Source: an uncultured Lewinella sp.
GTDB lineage: Bacteria > Bacteroidota > Bacteroidia > Chitinophagales > Saprospiraceae
NCBI GenBank assembly: GCA_937873655.1
Contig: CALMYQ010000092.1
Coordinates: 124,001 to 188,000 of the forward strand
Length of the DNA: 64,000 nt
Reading direction: 5' to 3'
Below, one piece after another: positions 25,711 through 35,929 of this stretch (its first letter is position 1; each line of letters starts with the position of its first letter). The notes under the pieces were generated by a model that made no database searches, was not told the DNA's origin, and saw only the letters and a list, made by a program, of their open reading frames with translations. The position numbers and the translations under genes were made by a program.

Positions 25711-28188
25711 TTATTGCTCTTGCACGTAGACCCGTTTGACCCTTGGCGAAATACCGGAAAATACCTCATACGGGATCGTGCCGGTGGCCTGAGCCAATTG
25801 CTCGACCGGCCAGGTAGGACCGAAAATAACGGCGACGTCACCTTCCTGCACGCCCGGGATGCCGGTGACGTCTACCATGGTCATATCCATGCAGACATTT
25901 CCAACGGTTGGAGCGGCTTTATCCCGAATGCATACGCTGAAGCTCCCGTTGCCCGCCGATCGCTTCAATCCGTCGGCGTAGCCCAGGCTGAGGGTGGCGA
26001 TCCGCCGCGGCGACATTATTTTTCCCGATCTGCCGTAACTCACGGTTTCTCCAGGGGGCAGGTCCCTGATCTGGGAGACGGTGGCCTTGAGTGTCAGCGA
26101 GGGAAGGAGTTTGCCGCCCCGGTCAGGGCCCTGACCAATGCCGTACAGACCGATTCCCAGGCGCACCATATCCATCTGGTATTCCGGAAACCGGGAAATG
26201 CCGCTGGAGTTTAACGCGTGTTTCAACGGACGGTAACCCAGGGCCCGGGCCAGCGAATCAAACATGGCATTGTACCGGTCCATTTGCTGGTGCGTGAACC
26301 CGTCAAAGGCCGAAGATTCGCTGGCGGCGAGGTGGGTAAAGACCGATCTGACCTGCAAAAAGGGGTACCGGGTCAGCTGCCCGATCAATTCTGGGACCTG
26401 TGCGGGTTCGAAGCCCAGCCGGTGCATCCCCGTATCCAGTTTCAGGTGAATGGACATGGTCAGTTGGCGCTCATCTGCGAATGCGGCCAGTTCCCGGAGT
26501 TGTTTCAGGCTGTAGATTTCGGGTTCGAGATCATATTCGACCAGGGCGTCAAAAGTGGCCGGTTCGGGGTTGAGCACGAGGATGGGGGTAACAATGCCGT
26601 TCCGCCGCAAGTCGACCCCTTCGTCGGCATAGGCTACGGCAAGGTAATCGACATGATGGTAGGAAAGGAGCCGGGCTACTTCGATGCTGCCGCTGCCGTA
26701 AGCGCCGGCTTTCACCATCACCATGAGCCGGACGCCCGGCGCCAGAGACCGGCGGAATGCCTGCAGGTTGGAGGAGATGCCGGCAAGGTCTACTTCGAGT
26801 ACCGTCCGGTGGGTATGAGGTTGCAGGCGTTTGGCGATCCGTTCGAATGCAAACGGCCTTGCGCCTTTGAACAGGATGGCTTCCCGGAAAAAATCGCTTT
26901 GGCGGAAGGATGCCAGAAAGGTTTCCGTAGAAGGGAAAAAGAACATGGTGATATCATCGGGCAAGTGCTGTCGCAACTCTGCCACTTCCTTGCCGATACC
27001 GAAAACCCGGCTGACCCCTACCTCCTGCAGTAAACGAGCTACCCGCTGGTAGAAATCCCGCTTTTCATTCGGGCCGACCTCGAGAAAATCTGACAGAAAA
27101 AGGGTTTTTTTATCCTGATGCCGTTGTTTGCTCATGAAATGAAGGGCAACGGAAAGCGATTGAAAATCGGCGTTGTAGCTGTCATTGATGAGCGTGCAGC
27201 CGTTGATGCCGTCCCGCAGCTCCAGGCGCATTTCAATCGGATCAAGGCGGCTGAAACGGGCGGCGATCCGGTCATGAGGCATACCGAGCGCCAAGGCTGC
27301 GGACCAGACATGGAGCGCATTTTCCACGGAAGCCTCATCCGTAAACGGAATAGTGACCTGTATGGGCTTACCCTGGAACAAGGCGGTGATTTCCGTACCG
27401 GAACCGGAGTCCCGGGCTTGGGTTACTTCAAGGTCTGCAGGTCCGATGGTAGACCAGGAAAAAACCGGCCGATTGAGACTCAGCAATGCATCTTCCACCA
27501 TAGGCTCTCCCTTCCGGTAAATGATCAGACCGGCATGCTGAAAAAGCAGCAGTTTTTCTTCGATTTTCTGATTTCGGTCGGCAAATCCGGCGTCATGAGC
27601 GGGTCCGATATTGGTGAAAATGCCGATATCGGGCCGGATGACGGATGCCAGCCTGTTCATCTCGCCGGGTTTTGAAATGCCGGCTTCAAAAATGCCGATT
27701 TGATGTTCAGGTTCGATGAGCCAGACCGAGAGCGGAACGCCGATCTGGGAGTTATAGCTTCTCGGGCTCCGGACACATTTCCATTGCCCGGACAGCACCG
27801 AATAGAGCCATTCCTTTACAATGGTTTTGCCGTTGCTGCCGGTAATGCCGATCACGGGCAGCTGGAAGCGCGACCGGTGAAATGCGGCGAGACTTTGCAG
27901 GGCATCAAGTGTGGATGAGCCCCGGAGCAGCATAAAACAGGCTTCCGGGAATAGTCCGGTTTCCGGCAATTTACTGACGGCAAATGCGCGTACTCCTACC
28001 TGATAGGCCGATGCGATAAAATCGTGACCGTCCCGATTAGGCCCCTGCAGTGCAAAAAAGAGCGAGGTTGCCGGGTCGCCGATATGACGGCTGTCGGTGA
28101 TCAGGTGGTCAATTTCCGCTGCCGGGAAATCGCCCGGGAATAAATCCGCCTGTAGGATACGGGCAATATGGTGCAGGTCGTATTTCAT
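25711..28188 (-). CDS. Bifunctional MurF ligase / alanine racemase
   Basis: The 825-residue fusion joins two steps of peptidoglycan precursor synthesis. The N-terminal half (1 to about 450) is MurF, which adds D-Ala-D-Ala to the UDP-MurNAc-tripeptide; the ATP site GITGSNGKT lies near residue 115. The C-terminal half (about 460-825) is a PLP-dependent alanine racemase making D-alanine: MVKAGAYGSG with the PLP lysine near 493, and GYADG with the predicted catalytic tyrosine. This fusion is known from Bacteroidota. It starts 40 nt after the proS stop, so the two are probably co-transcribed. Confidence 0.95.
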   Translation of the reverse strand: MKYDLHHIARILQADLFPGDFPAAEIDHLITDSRHIGDPATSLFFALQGPNRDGHDFIASAYQVGVRAFAVSKLPETGLFPEACFMLLRGSSTLDALQSLAAFHRSRFQLPVIGITGSNGKTIVKEWLYSVLSGQWKCVRSPRSYNSQIGVPLSVWLIEPEHQIGIFEAGISKPGEMNRLASVIRPDIGIFTNIGPAHDAGFADRNQKIEEKLLLFQHAGLIIYRKGEPMVEDALLSLNRPVFSWSTIGPADLEVTQARDSGSGTEITALFQGKPIQVTIPFTDEASVENALHVWSAALALGMPHDRIAARFSRLDPIEMRLELRDGINGCTLINDSYNADFQSLSVALHFMSKQRHQDKKTLFLSDFLEVGPNEKRDFYQRVARLLQEVGVSRVFGIGKEVAELRQHLPDDITMFFFPSTETFLASFRQSDFFREAILFKGARPFAFERIAKRLQPHTHRTVLEVDLAGISSNLQAFRRSLAPGVRLMVMVKAGAYGSGSIEVARLLSYHHVDYLAVAYADEGVDLRRNGIVTPILVLNPEPATFDALVEYDLEPEIYSLKQLRELAAFADERQLTMSIHLKLDTGMHRLGFEPAQVPELIGQLTRYPFLQVRSVFTHLAASESSAFDGFTHQQMDRYNAMFDSLARALGYRPLKHALNSSGISRFPEYQMDMVRLGIGLYGIGQGPDRGGKLLPSLTLKATVSQIRDLPPGETVSYGRSGKIMSPRRIATLSLGYADGLKRSAGNGSFSVCIRDKAAPTVGNVCMDMTMVDVTGIPGVQEGDVAVIFGPTWPVEQLAQATGTIPYEVFSGISPRVKRVYVQEQ

Positions 28189-28228
28189 CGGTTTTCATGG
28201 GGCCCGCGCAAAAGCTGTCTGGCTTCAA

Positions 28229-29698
28229 TCAATAGGCTTTGGCGAAAAGTACCCGTTGACTGGACGGTTTACCGGTCAGGATGCAGACGCCTTCTTCCGG
28301 ATCGTTTTCGAGCGGAATGCAACGGATGGTTGCCTTGGTTAACTCCTTGATCTTCAATTCCGTTTCGGTGGTTCCGTCCCAATGGGCCGATACAAAGCCG
28401 GGAATATCTTCATCGATGATGGATTTGAAATCGTCAAAGGTATCGACGCGGAAGGTTTTTTCCGTCCGGAAATCCTTGGCCCGCTGGAACAGGCTGTTCT
28501 GAATGTCCTTCAAAAGGTCCTCGACATAACGGTCGACTCCATCAAGGGCCACCGAGGTTTTCTCCTTGGTATCCCGCCGGGCCACTTCAACAACGCCGTT
28601 TTCCAGGTCGCGCTGGCCGATGGCAAGGCGAACCGGGATACCCTTCAATTCCTGTTCGGCAAACTTGAAGCCCGGGCGTTTTTTCATATCGGTGTCGTAA
28701 ATGCAGGTGATGCCCCGCGCTTTCAACGCATTCATGATCTTCTGAGCGACCTCATCGATTTCGGTTGCCGGCTTGGGGATCGGCACAATGGCTACCTGTG
28801 TAGGGGCCAGTTTCGGCGGCAACACCAGGCCTTCGTCATCGGAATGGGTCATGATCAAGCCGCCCATCAGGCGGGTGGAAACGCCCCACGAGGTGGCCCA
28901 GACGAATTCTTCCTGGTTGTTTTCATTCAAAAACTTCACATCAAAAGCCTTGGCAAAATTCTGGCCCAGGAAGTGGGAAGTGCCGGCTTGCAAGGCCTTG
29001 CCGTCCTGCATCAGCGCTTCGATACAGAAGGTCTCTTCTGCGCCTGCAAACCGTTCGTTGGCGGTTTTGATGCCCTTTATGACCGGCATAGCCATGTACT
29101 CTTCGGCGAATCGGGCATAAATATCCAGAATCCGCAGTGTTTCTTCCATAGCCTCTTCCTTGGTGGCATGCGCCGTGTGGCCTTCCTGCCAGAGGAATTC
29201 TGCGGTGCGGAGGAATAGCCGCGTCCTCAATTCCCAACGGACTACATTGGCCCATTGGTTGATCAGCAAGGGAAGGTCGCGATAGGAGTTGATCCAATCC
29301 TTGTAAGTGTGCCAGATGATCGTTTCGGAAGTCGGCCGGACGATGAGTTCCTCTTCGAGACGGGCTTCCGGGTCCACAACCACGCCGCTTCCGTCCGGGG
29401 CGTTCATCAGGCGGTGGTGGGTGACAATAGCGCATTCTTTGGCAAAACCCTCGACGTGTTCGGCTTCCTTGCTGAGGAAACTTTTGGGGATAAACAGCGG
29501 AAAGTAGGCGTTGACGTGTCCGGTCTCCTTGAACATGCGGTCCAGCTGATCCCGTATGTTTTCCCATATAGCGAACCCATACGGCTTGATGACCATGCAA
29601 CCCCTCACAGCGGAGTTATCAGCCAGGTTGGCTTTCTTAACAATGTCGATGTACCACTGCGAGTAATCTTCCGTCCTTCCCGTTATTTCCTTTGCCAT
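28229..29698 (-). CDS. proS: Prolyl-tRNA synthetase, archaeal/eukaryotic-type
   Basis: This class II synthetase charges tRNA-Pro. The 489-residue protein begins [20 protein letters not shown] and continues with [18 protein letters not shown] and a class II motif 2 region around [25 protein letters not shown], features of the short form without the bacterial editing insertion. A C-terminal anticodon-binding domain and a zinc-type C-terminal tail typical of this form follow. Start is the ATG at 29698. It is divergent from the low-complexity protein gene and heads an operon with murF-alr. Confidence 0.95.
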   Translation of the reverse strand: MAKEITGRTEDYSQWYIDIVKKANLADNSAVRGCMVIKPYGFAIWENIRDQLDRMFKETGHVNAYFPLFIPKSFLSKEAEHVEGFAKECAIVTHHRLMNAPDGSGVVVDPEARLEEELIVRPTSETIIWHTYKDWINSYRDLPLLINQWANVVRWELRTRLFLRTAEFLWQEGHTAHATKEEAMEETLRILDIYARFAEEYMAMPVIKGIKTANERFAGAEETFCIEALMQDGKALQAGTSHFLGQNFAKAFDVKFLNENNQEEFVWATSWGVSTRLMGGLIMTHSDDEGLVLPPKLAPTQVAIVPIPKPATEIDEVAQKIMNALKARGITCIYDTDMKKRPGFKFAEQELKGIPVRLAIGQRDLENGVVEVARRDTKEKTSVALDGVDRYVEDLLKDIQNSLFQRAKDFRTEKTFRVDTFDDFKSIIDEDIPGFVSAHWDGTTETELKIKELTKATIRCIPLENDPEEGVCILTGKPSSQRVLFAKAY

Positions 29699-29744
29699 AA
29701 GATTTTTCGGATTTGAAAAACTTGATTATCAAACGATTGTTTAT

Positions 29745-29876
29745 ATATTTGAGGATTGTTTCAATTTAAGCCTGATAGGGGGAATATTTAACAGATTTTA
29801 ACAAAGTCTTATGTGGCTTTGTCCCTGTGTCCGCGTCTTAACAATTGTTAAAACCGCAGGTTAAACGACTTTAACA
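29745..29876. promoter_or_regulatory. Divergent promoter region with repeated TTTAACA words
   Basis: Between proS and the low-complexity gene, TTTAACA occurs at 29787, 29797 (10 bp apart) and 29870, and inverted at 29846. The last is part of the perfect 14-bp palindrome TTAACAATTGTTAA at 29838-29851. A TATATTTG box on the plus strand near 29745 matches the -7 consensus. The clustering suggests a regulator binding site; which gene it controls cannot be told. Confidence 0.45.
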
Positions 29877-29981
29877 GCCCTCGGCTCAAACTTTAAAATC
29901 TTTTTAACTAAAAAGTAGCCGCAAAAGTAATAATTTAGGGCTTGTAATTGAAAATGAGTTGCTAATCACTTTAAAATTAAT

Positions 29982-31223
29982 ATGATGAGAAAGAATAAAT
30001 TGACCGCGCTTTTGATCGCAGTATTGAGTGTGGCGGCCACTTTGTCCCTTCGAGCACAGTACGATGATTTGTACTATGACCCGGACAGGGATGGTTCTAC
30101 CTACTCTGCTTCGAGCTATTCATCCGACAAGTATAGCACTGATGATTATGATGACGGCTATGACTATGATGATGAATATTATGACTACTATTATACGTCA
30201 CGCATCAAGCGTTTCTACCGGCCTTATTATGGGTTCGGTTATTACGATCCCGTATATGTTGACTCCTACTACTATGGTCAGGCGTTTTCACCCGGGGTTA
30301 CGGTGCTGATCTATGATAGTCCGTTTGGATACAACAACTATTACAACTACCGGAGATACAACCGTTGGAACAGCTGGAATCGCTGGAACAATTTCGGCTA
30401 CGCCGGCTCTTTCTATGACCCATGGTATGGTTCAGGCTTCCGTTCCGGCTGGGGCGGCGGTTACGGCAACTACTACACGGTCAATAACTATTACGGCGGC
30501 GGCGCCTACGGTTATGGCGGTTACGGCGGATTTGGCGGTTACGGCGCCGGCTATGGTTCTGCGTATTATTGCCCACCGACCTGGGGTTCCGGCTACGGTT
30601 ACACCACGGTCAATAATATCAGGAATTCCACAACCAGCAATCCTACGTCCTATGGCCCGCGTACTTACGGTACCACCCGGATCTCCCGGACGGACAACGG
30701 CCGCGAAGACGTTCGCAATACCACGGGCTCGGTACCCAGCCGTCACAGGTCAGTGACCGACGCACAGGATACGAAAACGACGACGCGGACGCCGGATAAT
30801 GCCAGCTCGCTCGAACGCCATACCATTCGTCCGGACAGAAGCGAAACGCCGCAAATGGATCGTACCCGTTCTTCCGCAGGTCGCAGCAGCATCGATAATT
30901 CCACCAGCCGCAGGGCCAGGGAAGTTGCTCCTTCCACTTCGAGAAGCTATGAAAGGGAAACGCCGAGCCGCAGCAGGTCTTATGACCGCACGCCGTCCAC
31001 CACCCGTCAAAGCGCACCGCAGAGGACTTATGAAGCGCCGCGCCAGTCCCGGTCGATGGACCGCAGTTCCAGCACGCCGAGCCGCAGCTTTGACCGCGGT
31101 TCCAGCAGCATGCCGCGCAGCAGCGGCTCTTCCGGCAGCAGCGTGGGCAGCTCGCCCCGAAGCAGCAGCTCCGGCAGCAGCAGCGCTCCCAGCAGAAGCC
31201 GCGGCGGCCGCGGGAATGAATAA
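29982..31223 (+). CDS. Exported low-complexity protein (Tyr/Asp, then Tyr/Gly, then Ser/Arg-rich)
   Basis: The 413-residue product has a signal peptide (KLTALLIAVLSVAATLSLRAQ) and three biased sections. Residues 26-75 are Tyr/Asp-rich (YYDPDRDG, DDGYDYDDEYYDYYY), residues 75-215 are Tyr/Gly/Asn-rich (YGGGAYGYGGYGG), and the C-terminal 190 residues are Ser/Arg/Thr-rich with repeated SRSFDRG-like words and an extremely basic character. No enzyme fold is apparent. Acidic and basic halves and many tyrosines suggest a self-associating surface or matrix protein. It is monocistronic, with a strong terminator. No function is assigned. Confidence 0.8.
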   Translation: MMRKNKLTALLIAVLSVAATLSLRAQYDDLYYDPDRDGSTYSASSYSSDKYSTDDYDDGYDYDDEYYDYYYTSRIKRFYRPYYGFGYYDPVYVDSYYYGQAFSPGVTVLIYDSPFGYNNYYNYRRYNRWNSWNRWNNFGYAGSFYDPWYGSGFRSGWGGGYGNYYTVNNYYGGGAYGYGGYGGFGGYGAGYGSAYYCPPTWGSGYGYTTVNNIRNSTTSNPTSYGPRTYGTTRISRTDNGREDVRNTTGSVPSRHRSVTDAQDTKTTTRTPDNASSLERHTIRPDRSETPQMDRTRSSAGRSSIDNSTSRRAREVAPSTSRSYERETPSRSRSYDRTPSTTRQSAPQRTYEAPRQSRSMDRSSSTPSRSFDRGSSSMPRSSGSSGSSVGSSPRSSSSGSSSAPSRSRGGRGNE

Positions 31224-31252
31224 TTCCTTTTCGGTTTGAATTTTATTCAAGC

Positions 31253-31300
31253 AAAAAGTGGGTGGAGGTTGTGGCCAATTTCCACCCACTTTTTTATTTT
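31253..31300 (+). terminator. Strong terminator after the low-complexity gene
   Basis: AAAAAGTGGGTGGA at 31253-31266 pairs with TCCACCCACTTTTT at 31281 onward, followed by TTATTTT. It works in either direction but lies just after the plus-strand gene. Confidence 0.85.
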
Positions 31301-31327
31301 GTAACCCCAAATTAAAATCCGGACAAG

Positions 31328-32800
31328 ATGATGCGAAACCTTTTATTGAGTATATCCATAGTATTGTGCACTTCCGCAGGCTTATATGCCCAGACCTTTT
31401 CAGACGCACTGCGCTATTCCTACCTGACGCCGTTCGGGACGGCAAGATCCGTCGGCGCCGGCGGGACTTTGGGTTCTCTGGGCGCCGACTTTTCGTCAAT
31501 TTATTCCAATCCTGCAGGGTTGGGTTGGTACCGGCAATCCGAATTTACCCTCAGCCCCATGTTTGGCGTTGCCAATATCAAATCCCAATTGTATAACGGC
31601 GACGGCAACCCGCCGAACAAGGAAAATGATACCCGTTTCAACCTGGCCAATTTCGGATTGGTCGTTGCCGGGCGGCCGCGCAACCCCAAATGGTCTACCT
31701 CTAATTTTGCGCTGGGTTTCAACCGGTTGGCTGATTTCAACCGGGAATATACTTACCGGGGGAGCTCAAGGGGGACTATCCTCGACCGCTTTGTAGAACA
31801 GGCCAACAGCCAGGGGCTTGTACCCGGGGAATCGGAAGTGGCGTACAACGCAGAAGCCCTCATTTACGATGAACAGGCCGGGGAGTACTACAGCGATTTT
31901 GACGGCCTCCCGGATGCCGTTGTCGAGCGCGAACAAACCATCGTAGCCTCCGGTTCGGTCAGTGAATTGTCCCTCGCCTTTGCCGGCAACTATGACGAAA
32001 AAGTGCTTTGGGGGCTGACGATCGGGATCCCCTTCCTGAACTATTCCGAACAAAAGACCTATAGGGAATCGGACCCCGGAACCGGCCAGGACGGCAACAT
32101 TCCTTATTTTGACGGCTTGCAATGGCAGGAAAACCTGACTACGACCGGCGCGGGCATCAATGCCAAACTGGGCATTATTGTCCGGCCCAGCCAAATGGTG
32201 CGGGTCGGGTTCGCTATCCATACCCCTACGCTTTTCGGGCTGGAAGACAATTACAGCACGGCCATGTTCTACGATTATACCTACCAGGGGGCAGCCCTGA
32301 CCGGTACCGATCAGTCGGATAACGGCCTGTTCAATTACCGGCTGCATACGCCCTGGCGGTTTTTAGGCGGCGCCGGGTTCATTTTCGGCAAGATCGGCTT
32401 TATATCCGGTGAGATCGAGTACCTCAATTACAGCAATGCAAAATTCAGGTACGACGACCAGTACGATCAATCTGAAGGCGCCGTTAATGAGGATATTAAG
32501 TCCTATTTATCATCAGCTGTCAACTTCCGCCTCGGCGGGGAAGTTGCGCTGGATGTCTGGCGGGCCCGTGCGGGCGTTGCGATCCTGGAGGCCCCGCTGG
32601 AAGGGGATCAAACCATCGCCAAGCAATTCAGCGCCGGTTTCGGCGGGCGATTCGACGGATTCTATTTTGACCTCGCCTACCGGTATTCCGACAGCAAAGA
32701 ATCCTATATACCGTATGTAACCAATGCGGGGCCTGAGCAAATCGTTGATCTGGATTTCAACTATCATCGATTTGTGGCAACACTCGGATTCAGGTTCTAA
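31328..32800 (+). CDS. FadL/OmpP1-like outer-membrane beta-barrel protein
   Basis: The 490-residue protein has a signal peptide (LLLSISIVLCTSAGLYAQ) followed by LTPFGTARSVGAGGTLGSLGADFSSIYSNPAGLGWY, the conserved N-terminal plug region of FadL/OmpP1-type transporters (the NPAGL motif). The rest alternates beta strands with aromatic girdles and ends in LGFRF, a typical terminal strand ending in phenylalanine recognised by the BAM complex. Members take up hydrophobic compounds; the substrate here is unknown. It starts at the first or second ATG and is bounded by terminators. Confidence 0.82.
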   Translation: MMRNLLLSISIVLCTSAGLYAQTFSDALRYSYLTPFGTARSVGAGGTLGSLGADFSSIYSNPAGLGWYRQSEFTLSPMFGVANIKSQLYNGDGNPPNKENDTRFNLANFGLVVAGRPRNPKWSTSNFALGFNRLADFNREYTYRGSSRGTILDRFVEQANSQGLVPGESEVAYNAEALIYDEQAGEYYSDFDGLPDAVVEREQTIVASGSVSELSLAFAGNYDEKVLWGLTIGIPFLNYSEQKTYRESDPGTGQDGNIPYFDGLQWQENLTTTGAGINAKLGIIVRPSQMVRVGFAIHTPTLFGLEDNYSTAMFYDYTYQGAALTGTDQSDNGLFNYRLHTPWRFLGGAGFIFGKIGFISGEIEYLNYSNAKFRYDDQYDQSEGAVNEDIKSYLSSAVNFRLGGEVALDVWRARAGVAILEAPLEGDQTIAKQFSAGFGGRFDGFYFDLAYRYSDSKESYIPYVTNAGPEQIVDLDFNYHRFVATLGFRF

Positions 32801-32820
32801 CCGGACAGATAGCGGGTAAA

Positions 32821-32870
32821 AAAAAAGGCTTTCCGGAATGTGAATTTTCCATTCCGGAAAGCCTTTTTTT
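32821..32870. terminator. Bidirectional terminator between convergent genes
   Basis: A run of A, the 13-bp arm GGCTTTCCGGAAT, a loop, the perfect complementary arm and then TTTTTTT make a symmetrical terminator. It serves both the plus-strand porin gene and the minus-strand T9SS cargo gene. Confidence 0.9.
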
Positions 32871-32884
32871 CAGGAACAGGTCGA

Positions 32885-35725
32885 TTAGTTCCGGGACTTG
32901 ATCAACCGCAAAGTCCGCACTTCTCCATCGGCAAAGAGCCTTAGAAAATATATGCCTGAAGGCTGATTGTTCAGATCGATCGCTTCATTCAGGGTGGAAA
33001 TCTGGCGGTAAGATCTCCCCATGATCCTTTGCCCGAAAGAATTGAACACCTCCAATGACAGATCCGAAGACCGTACCAGGTTCAGTTGCAACGAGGTTTC
33101 ACCTGTCGTCGGGTTGGGCGCCAATACAGCTGAAGAAATAAACTTACCCGGTTCGGCGACATCAGTAATGACGCTGACCGTTACCGTGATCTGATCCGAG
33201 CAACCCTGTTTATCGGCTACCTGAACCGTGTATTCACCCGGCATGAGGTCGTTTTGGGTACTGCCCTGGCCGCCATTGCTCCAGGAATAGGTGAAGGGAC
33301 CCTGGCCTGCGGCAGCCGATATGGTCGCGCTGCCGTCCGCATTTTCCGGACCTGTGGCATCCTTGATGGTAGAGCTCAGGTTGAGCGATGCCGGGCACCG
33401 CTTGAGGAAAATATTGTCAATGTCCAGGTAGTAATCGCCCGAAGCCCAGGTTGCCATGAAGCGTATTTTAATGGCAAAACCTGCGAATTCATCCAAAGAG
33501 ACGCGCATGGTCCGAAGCTGCGTGGAGGTGATATGGGTAGTGTCATTGATCACTACGACATCGGTATAGGACTCTCCGCAGTCTGTCGACACCTGGGCTT
33601 TGATCAGGCTGCCGGGGCCTAGAACGGTGGCATTTTGCCCGCTTCCGGAAAAGTCAACCACCCGGTAATCGAACAAGAGGGAATCTCCGGGTTCAACAAG
33701 GCCGAGAAGCGGCATGGTGGCCATAAAGGTCTGGTCGCTGCTCCAAAGGTTGTCGTAAAGTACAAAGGAGCTGTTATTGTGCCCGTTGGTAACGGAAAGG
33801 TCGGTATCGGCTACCCATCCTGCGGGAATGCTGCCTTGTTCGAAATCCACGACATAAGGAATGCCCAGGCCGGTTGTAGAAAAGGCGGTGTTGATGGTAT
33901 CATTGATGAGTACCAAATCGCCGTCTACCGAAGCCCAGGCCTTGATGAGATAGTCGCCCGGTATCGAGGAATCAAAAGAAGAATCGAATGTGTAGGTATA
34001 AGAAGCGTTGGGCAGCAACGTGAGGGTGTCAACGTTTTCGGTGATGACATTACCGCCGTTCACCTGAAAGGAAAAGGAGATATTCGAGAGGGTATCCGTT
34101 CCCAGGTTGACGATGGAAATGGTGGCAATATCATCCGGACCGCCGCAATCAAGCATGGGGTTGTGATTGGCGCTGGAGGCCTGGATGTCCCGGGCAACCT
34201 GCGGAGCGATATAGATATTGTCAACGCCGACGCCTTCGCGCACAACCGATCCGTCAGTGAAAAAGGACAACCGGAGGCGAACGCTCGGGTTGCCGGCTAC
34301 GTTATCGAGCGTATGGCGGACCGTTGTCCACCCAAGGAATTGAGCGCCGCTCCACCAGGGGCCCTGTACGAGATCGTTGTGGTTATACCAGTTGATGCCT
34401 TCTCCGAGGGTTCCGAGTTTTTCCCAGGTTTCTCCGCCGTCTCGGCTTACATCAACCCATAATCCGTCGTAATCGAATTCTGTGTTGAGCCAGAGGGAGA
34501 AGGACAAAACCGGGTCTTCCGTCAGCCCACTGAAGTCAAAACAGGGCGATTCCAGAAATCCCCGCTCGGTATTGTTGTATGAGCCGTCCAGGTTGGTCGC
34601 CCAGATGTTGTTTCCGCTGGCTGCGACGTTCAATTCCGGACCGGACGGATGGCCGTATTCCCAGGAAGAACTCAAGCTTTCCGGGTTGACCAGCCAGCCT
34701 TCGCTCCATTCTTCAAAAAGGGCGTAATAAGGCAGTGATTCTATGGTCGGAATACTGACCACCTTGACGGTAAACGTGTCATTGGTGGTTTCGCTGTCAC
34801 CCTGGAGGGCCGTCCAGGCCTGAATGATGTATTCGCCCGGCTCGGAAAAATCATAGGATGCGTCAAAGGTCATGGTATACAGGCTATCCTTTCCGAGAAT
34901 GCCGGTATAAAACCCATCGGTGGGCGGATTGACGGCCCCCGGATCTCCGTTGACGCTGTAGTAGAATTCGAACAGCGACTGTGGCGATCCGCCGAAGTTT
35001 TTAAAGGTTACGCTGATGGGGGTAGAACTGCTGAGGTTGCAGCCCGTAGTCGGCGTGACGACGTCGACTATGCCGACGTTTTTGGCCCAGAGTGTTTTGA
35101 ACGGATAGGGACCCACCTGGTGGCTGGTATCCCCGTTGGCGCACATAACAGATAGGTAAAATTCGTATTCGGTATTCTCCATCAAGCCGGTCAGTTTGGC
35201 TTTTTTTCCGGGAGCGGACCTGACCAGCCCGGTGCCGGGCGTAAACCCGGTGGTGTCGTATTCGATGAGATATTGGCCGTCGGGGTCGGATTGGGTCCAG
35301 CTGATATCGGCAGTAAAAGCGCGTACATCATCCACGCTGACATTTGCGGGCGGCGGAACCGGGCAGGTCGGGCAAACGACTGCAAAAGTAAAAACCGGCC
35401 CTATTGCAGGGAACGGGCCGTCGGAAAAAACTTCCAGGCCATCGGCATCGAGCAGCGTGTAGCTCACTTCATTTTCATAGTTGCCGGGAGCATAGATAAA
35501 ACTGATTTGAATGCCGTCGGTAACTGAAAGCGTGAATTCCGCTTCGTAGCCGGAAGTGAAAGTATAAGTTGTTACACCACCCGTACTGGTCAGCAGCGTA
35601 AGACTGGCGCCATTCCAGCCATCCCCGAAGCTGTCGTGCAACTGGAGCTTATACTCGCATGGGAGTTGAGCGGCGAGACTGCCGGCCAACAGGAAGAAAA
35701 AGATCAATGAGTAGCAATGTTTCAT
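32885..35725 (-). CDS. Large secreted multidomain protein with T9SS sorting domain
   Basis: The 946-residue product starts with a signal peptide (MKHCYSLIFFFLLAGSLAAQ); I chose this ATG at 35725 over an in-frame start 16 codons upstream. It contains an N-terminal beta domain with HDSFGDGWNGA, a fibronectin type III-like domain (about 125-215), CARDB-like domains, two jelly-roll regions of the MAM or choice-of-anchor type, an SprB-like repeat (PFTYSWSNGG) and a C-terminal T9SS sorting domain (LAPNPTTGETSLQLNL to the end). It should be exported through the outer membrane and fixed to the surface, probably in adhesion or matrix binding; no catalytic domain is evident. Confidence 0.88.
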   Translation of the reverse strand: MKHCYSLIFFFLLAGSLAAQLPCEYKLQLHDSFGDGWNGASLTLLTSTGGVTTYTFTSGYEAEFTLSVTDGIQISFIYAPGNYENEVSYTLLDADGLEVFSDGPFPAIGPVFTFAVVCPTCPVPPPANVSVDDVRAFTADISWTQSDPDGQYLIEYDTTGFTPGTGLVRSAPGKKAKLTGLMENTEYEFYLSVMCANGDTSHQVGPYPFKTLWAKNVGIVDVVTPTTGCNLSSSTPISVTFKNFGGSPQSLFEFYYSVNGDPGAVNPPTDGFYTGILGKDSLYTMTFDASYDFSEPGEYIIQAWTALQGDSETTNDTFTVKVVSIPTIESLPYYALFEEWSEGWLVNPESLSSSWEYGHPSGPELNVAASGNNIWATNLDGSYNNTERGFLESPCFDFSGLTEDPVLSFSLWLNTEFDYDGLWVDVSRDGGETWEKLGTLGEGINWYNHNDLVQGPWWSGAQFLGWTTVRHTLDNVAGNPSVRLRLSFFTDGSVVREGVGVDNIYIAPQVARDIQASSANHNPMLDCGGPDDIATISIVNLGTDTLSNISFSFQVNGGNVITENVDTLTLLPNASYTYTFDSSFDSSIPGDYLIKAWASVDGDLVLINDTINTAFSTTGLGIPYVVDFEQGSIPAGWVADTDLSVTNGHNNSSFVLYDNLWSSDQTFMATMPLLGLVEPGDSLLFDYRVVDFSGSGQNATVLGPGSLIKAQVSTDCGESYTDVVVINDTTHITSTQLRTMRVSLDEFAGFAIKIRFMATWASGDYYLDIDNIFLKRCPASLNLSSTIKDATGPENADGSATISAAAGQGPFTYSWSNGGQGSTQNDLMPGEYTVQVADKQGCSDQITVTVSVITDVAEPGKFISSAVLAPNPTTGETSLQLNLVRSSDLSLEVFNSFGQRIMGRSYRQISTLNEAIDLNNQPSGIYFLRLFADGEVRTLRLIKSRN

Positions 35726-35929
35726 ACCAATGGGTTTAAAAATCCAATAGCCGGTCCCGGCCTTCCCAACCATTTTTGATCGAAAGGGCTAAATTTAGAC
35801 AAAAAAATAAGGCTGGTAGCCGAAACCGGTCCGATTTTTAAAGATATATCGGCCAGGCGGCTGAAAAGAAGAGAGGCCGGAGGGCGAATTTGGGAATACC
35901 TAAACCCGTCAGGATGAAGAAGGGCCGGA

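Noticed and set aside
29982-31223. Repeats in the low-complexity gene as a CRISPR or satellite array
   Set aside because: The repeats are codon-level low complexity in one frame with a signal peptide, without regular spacers.
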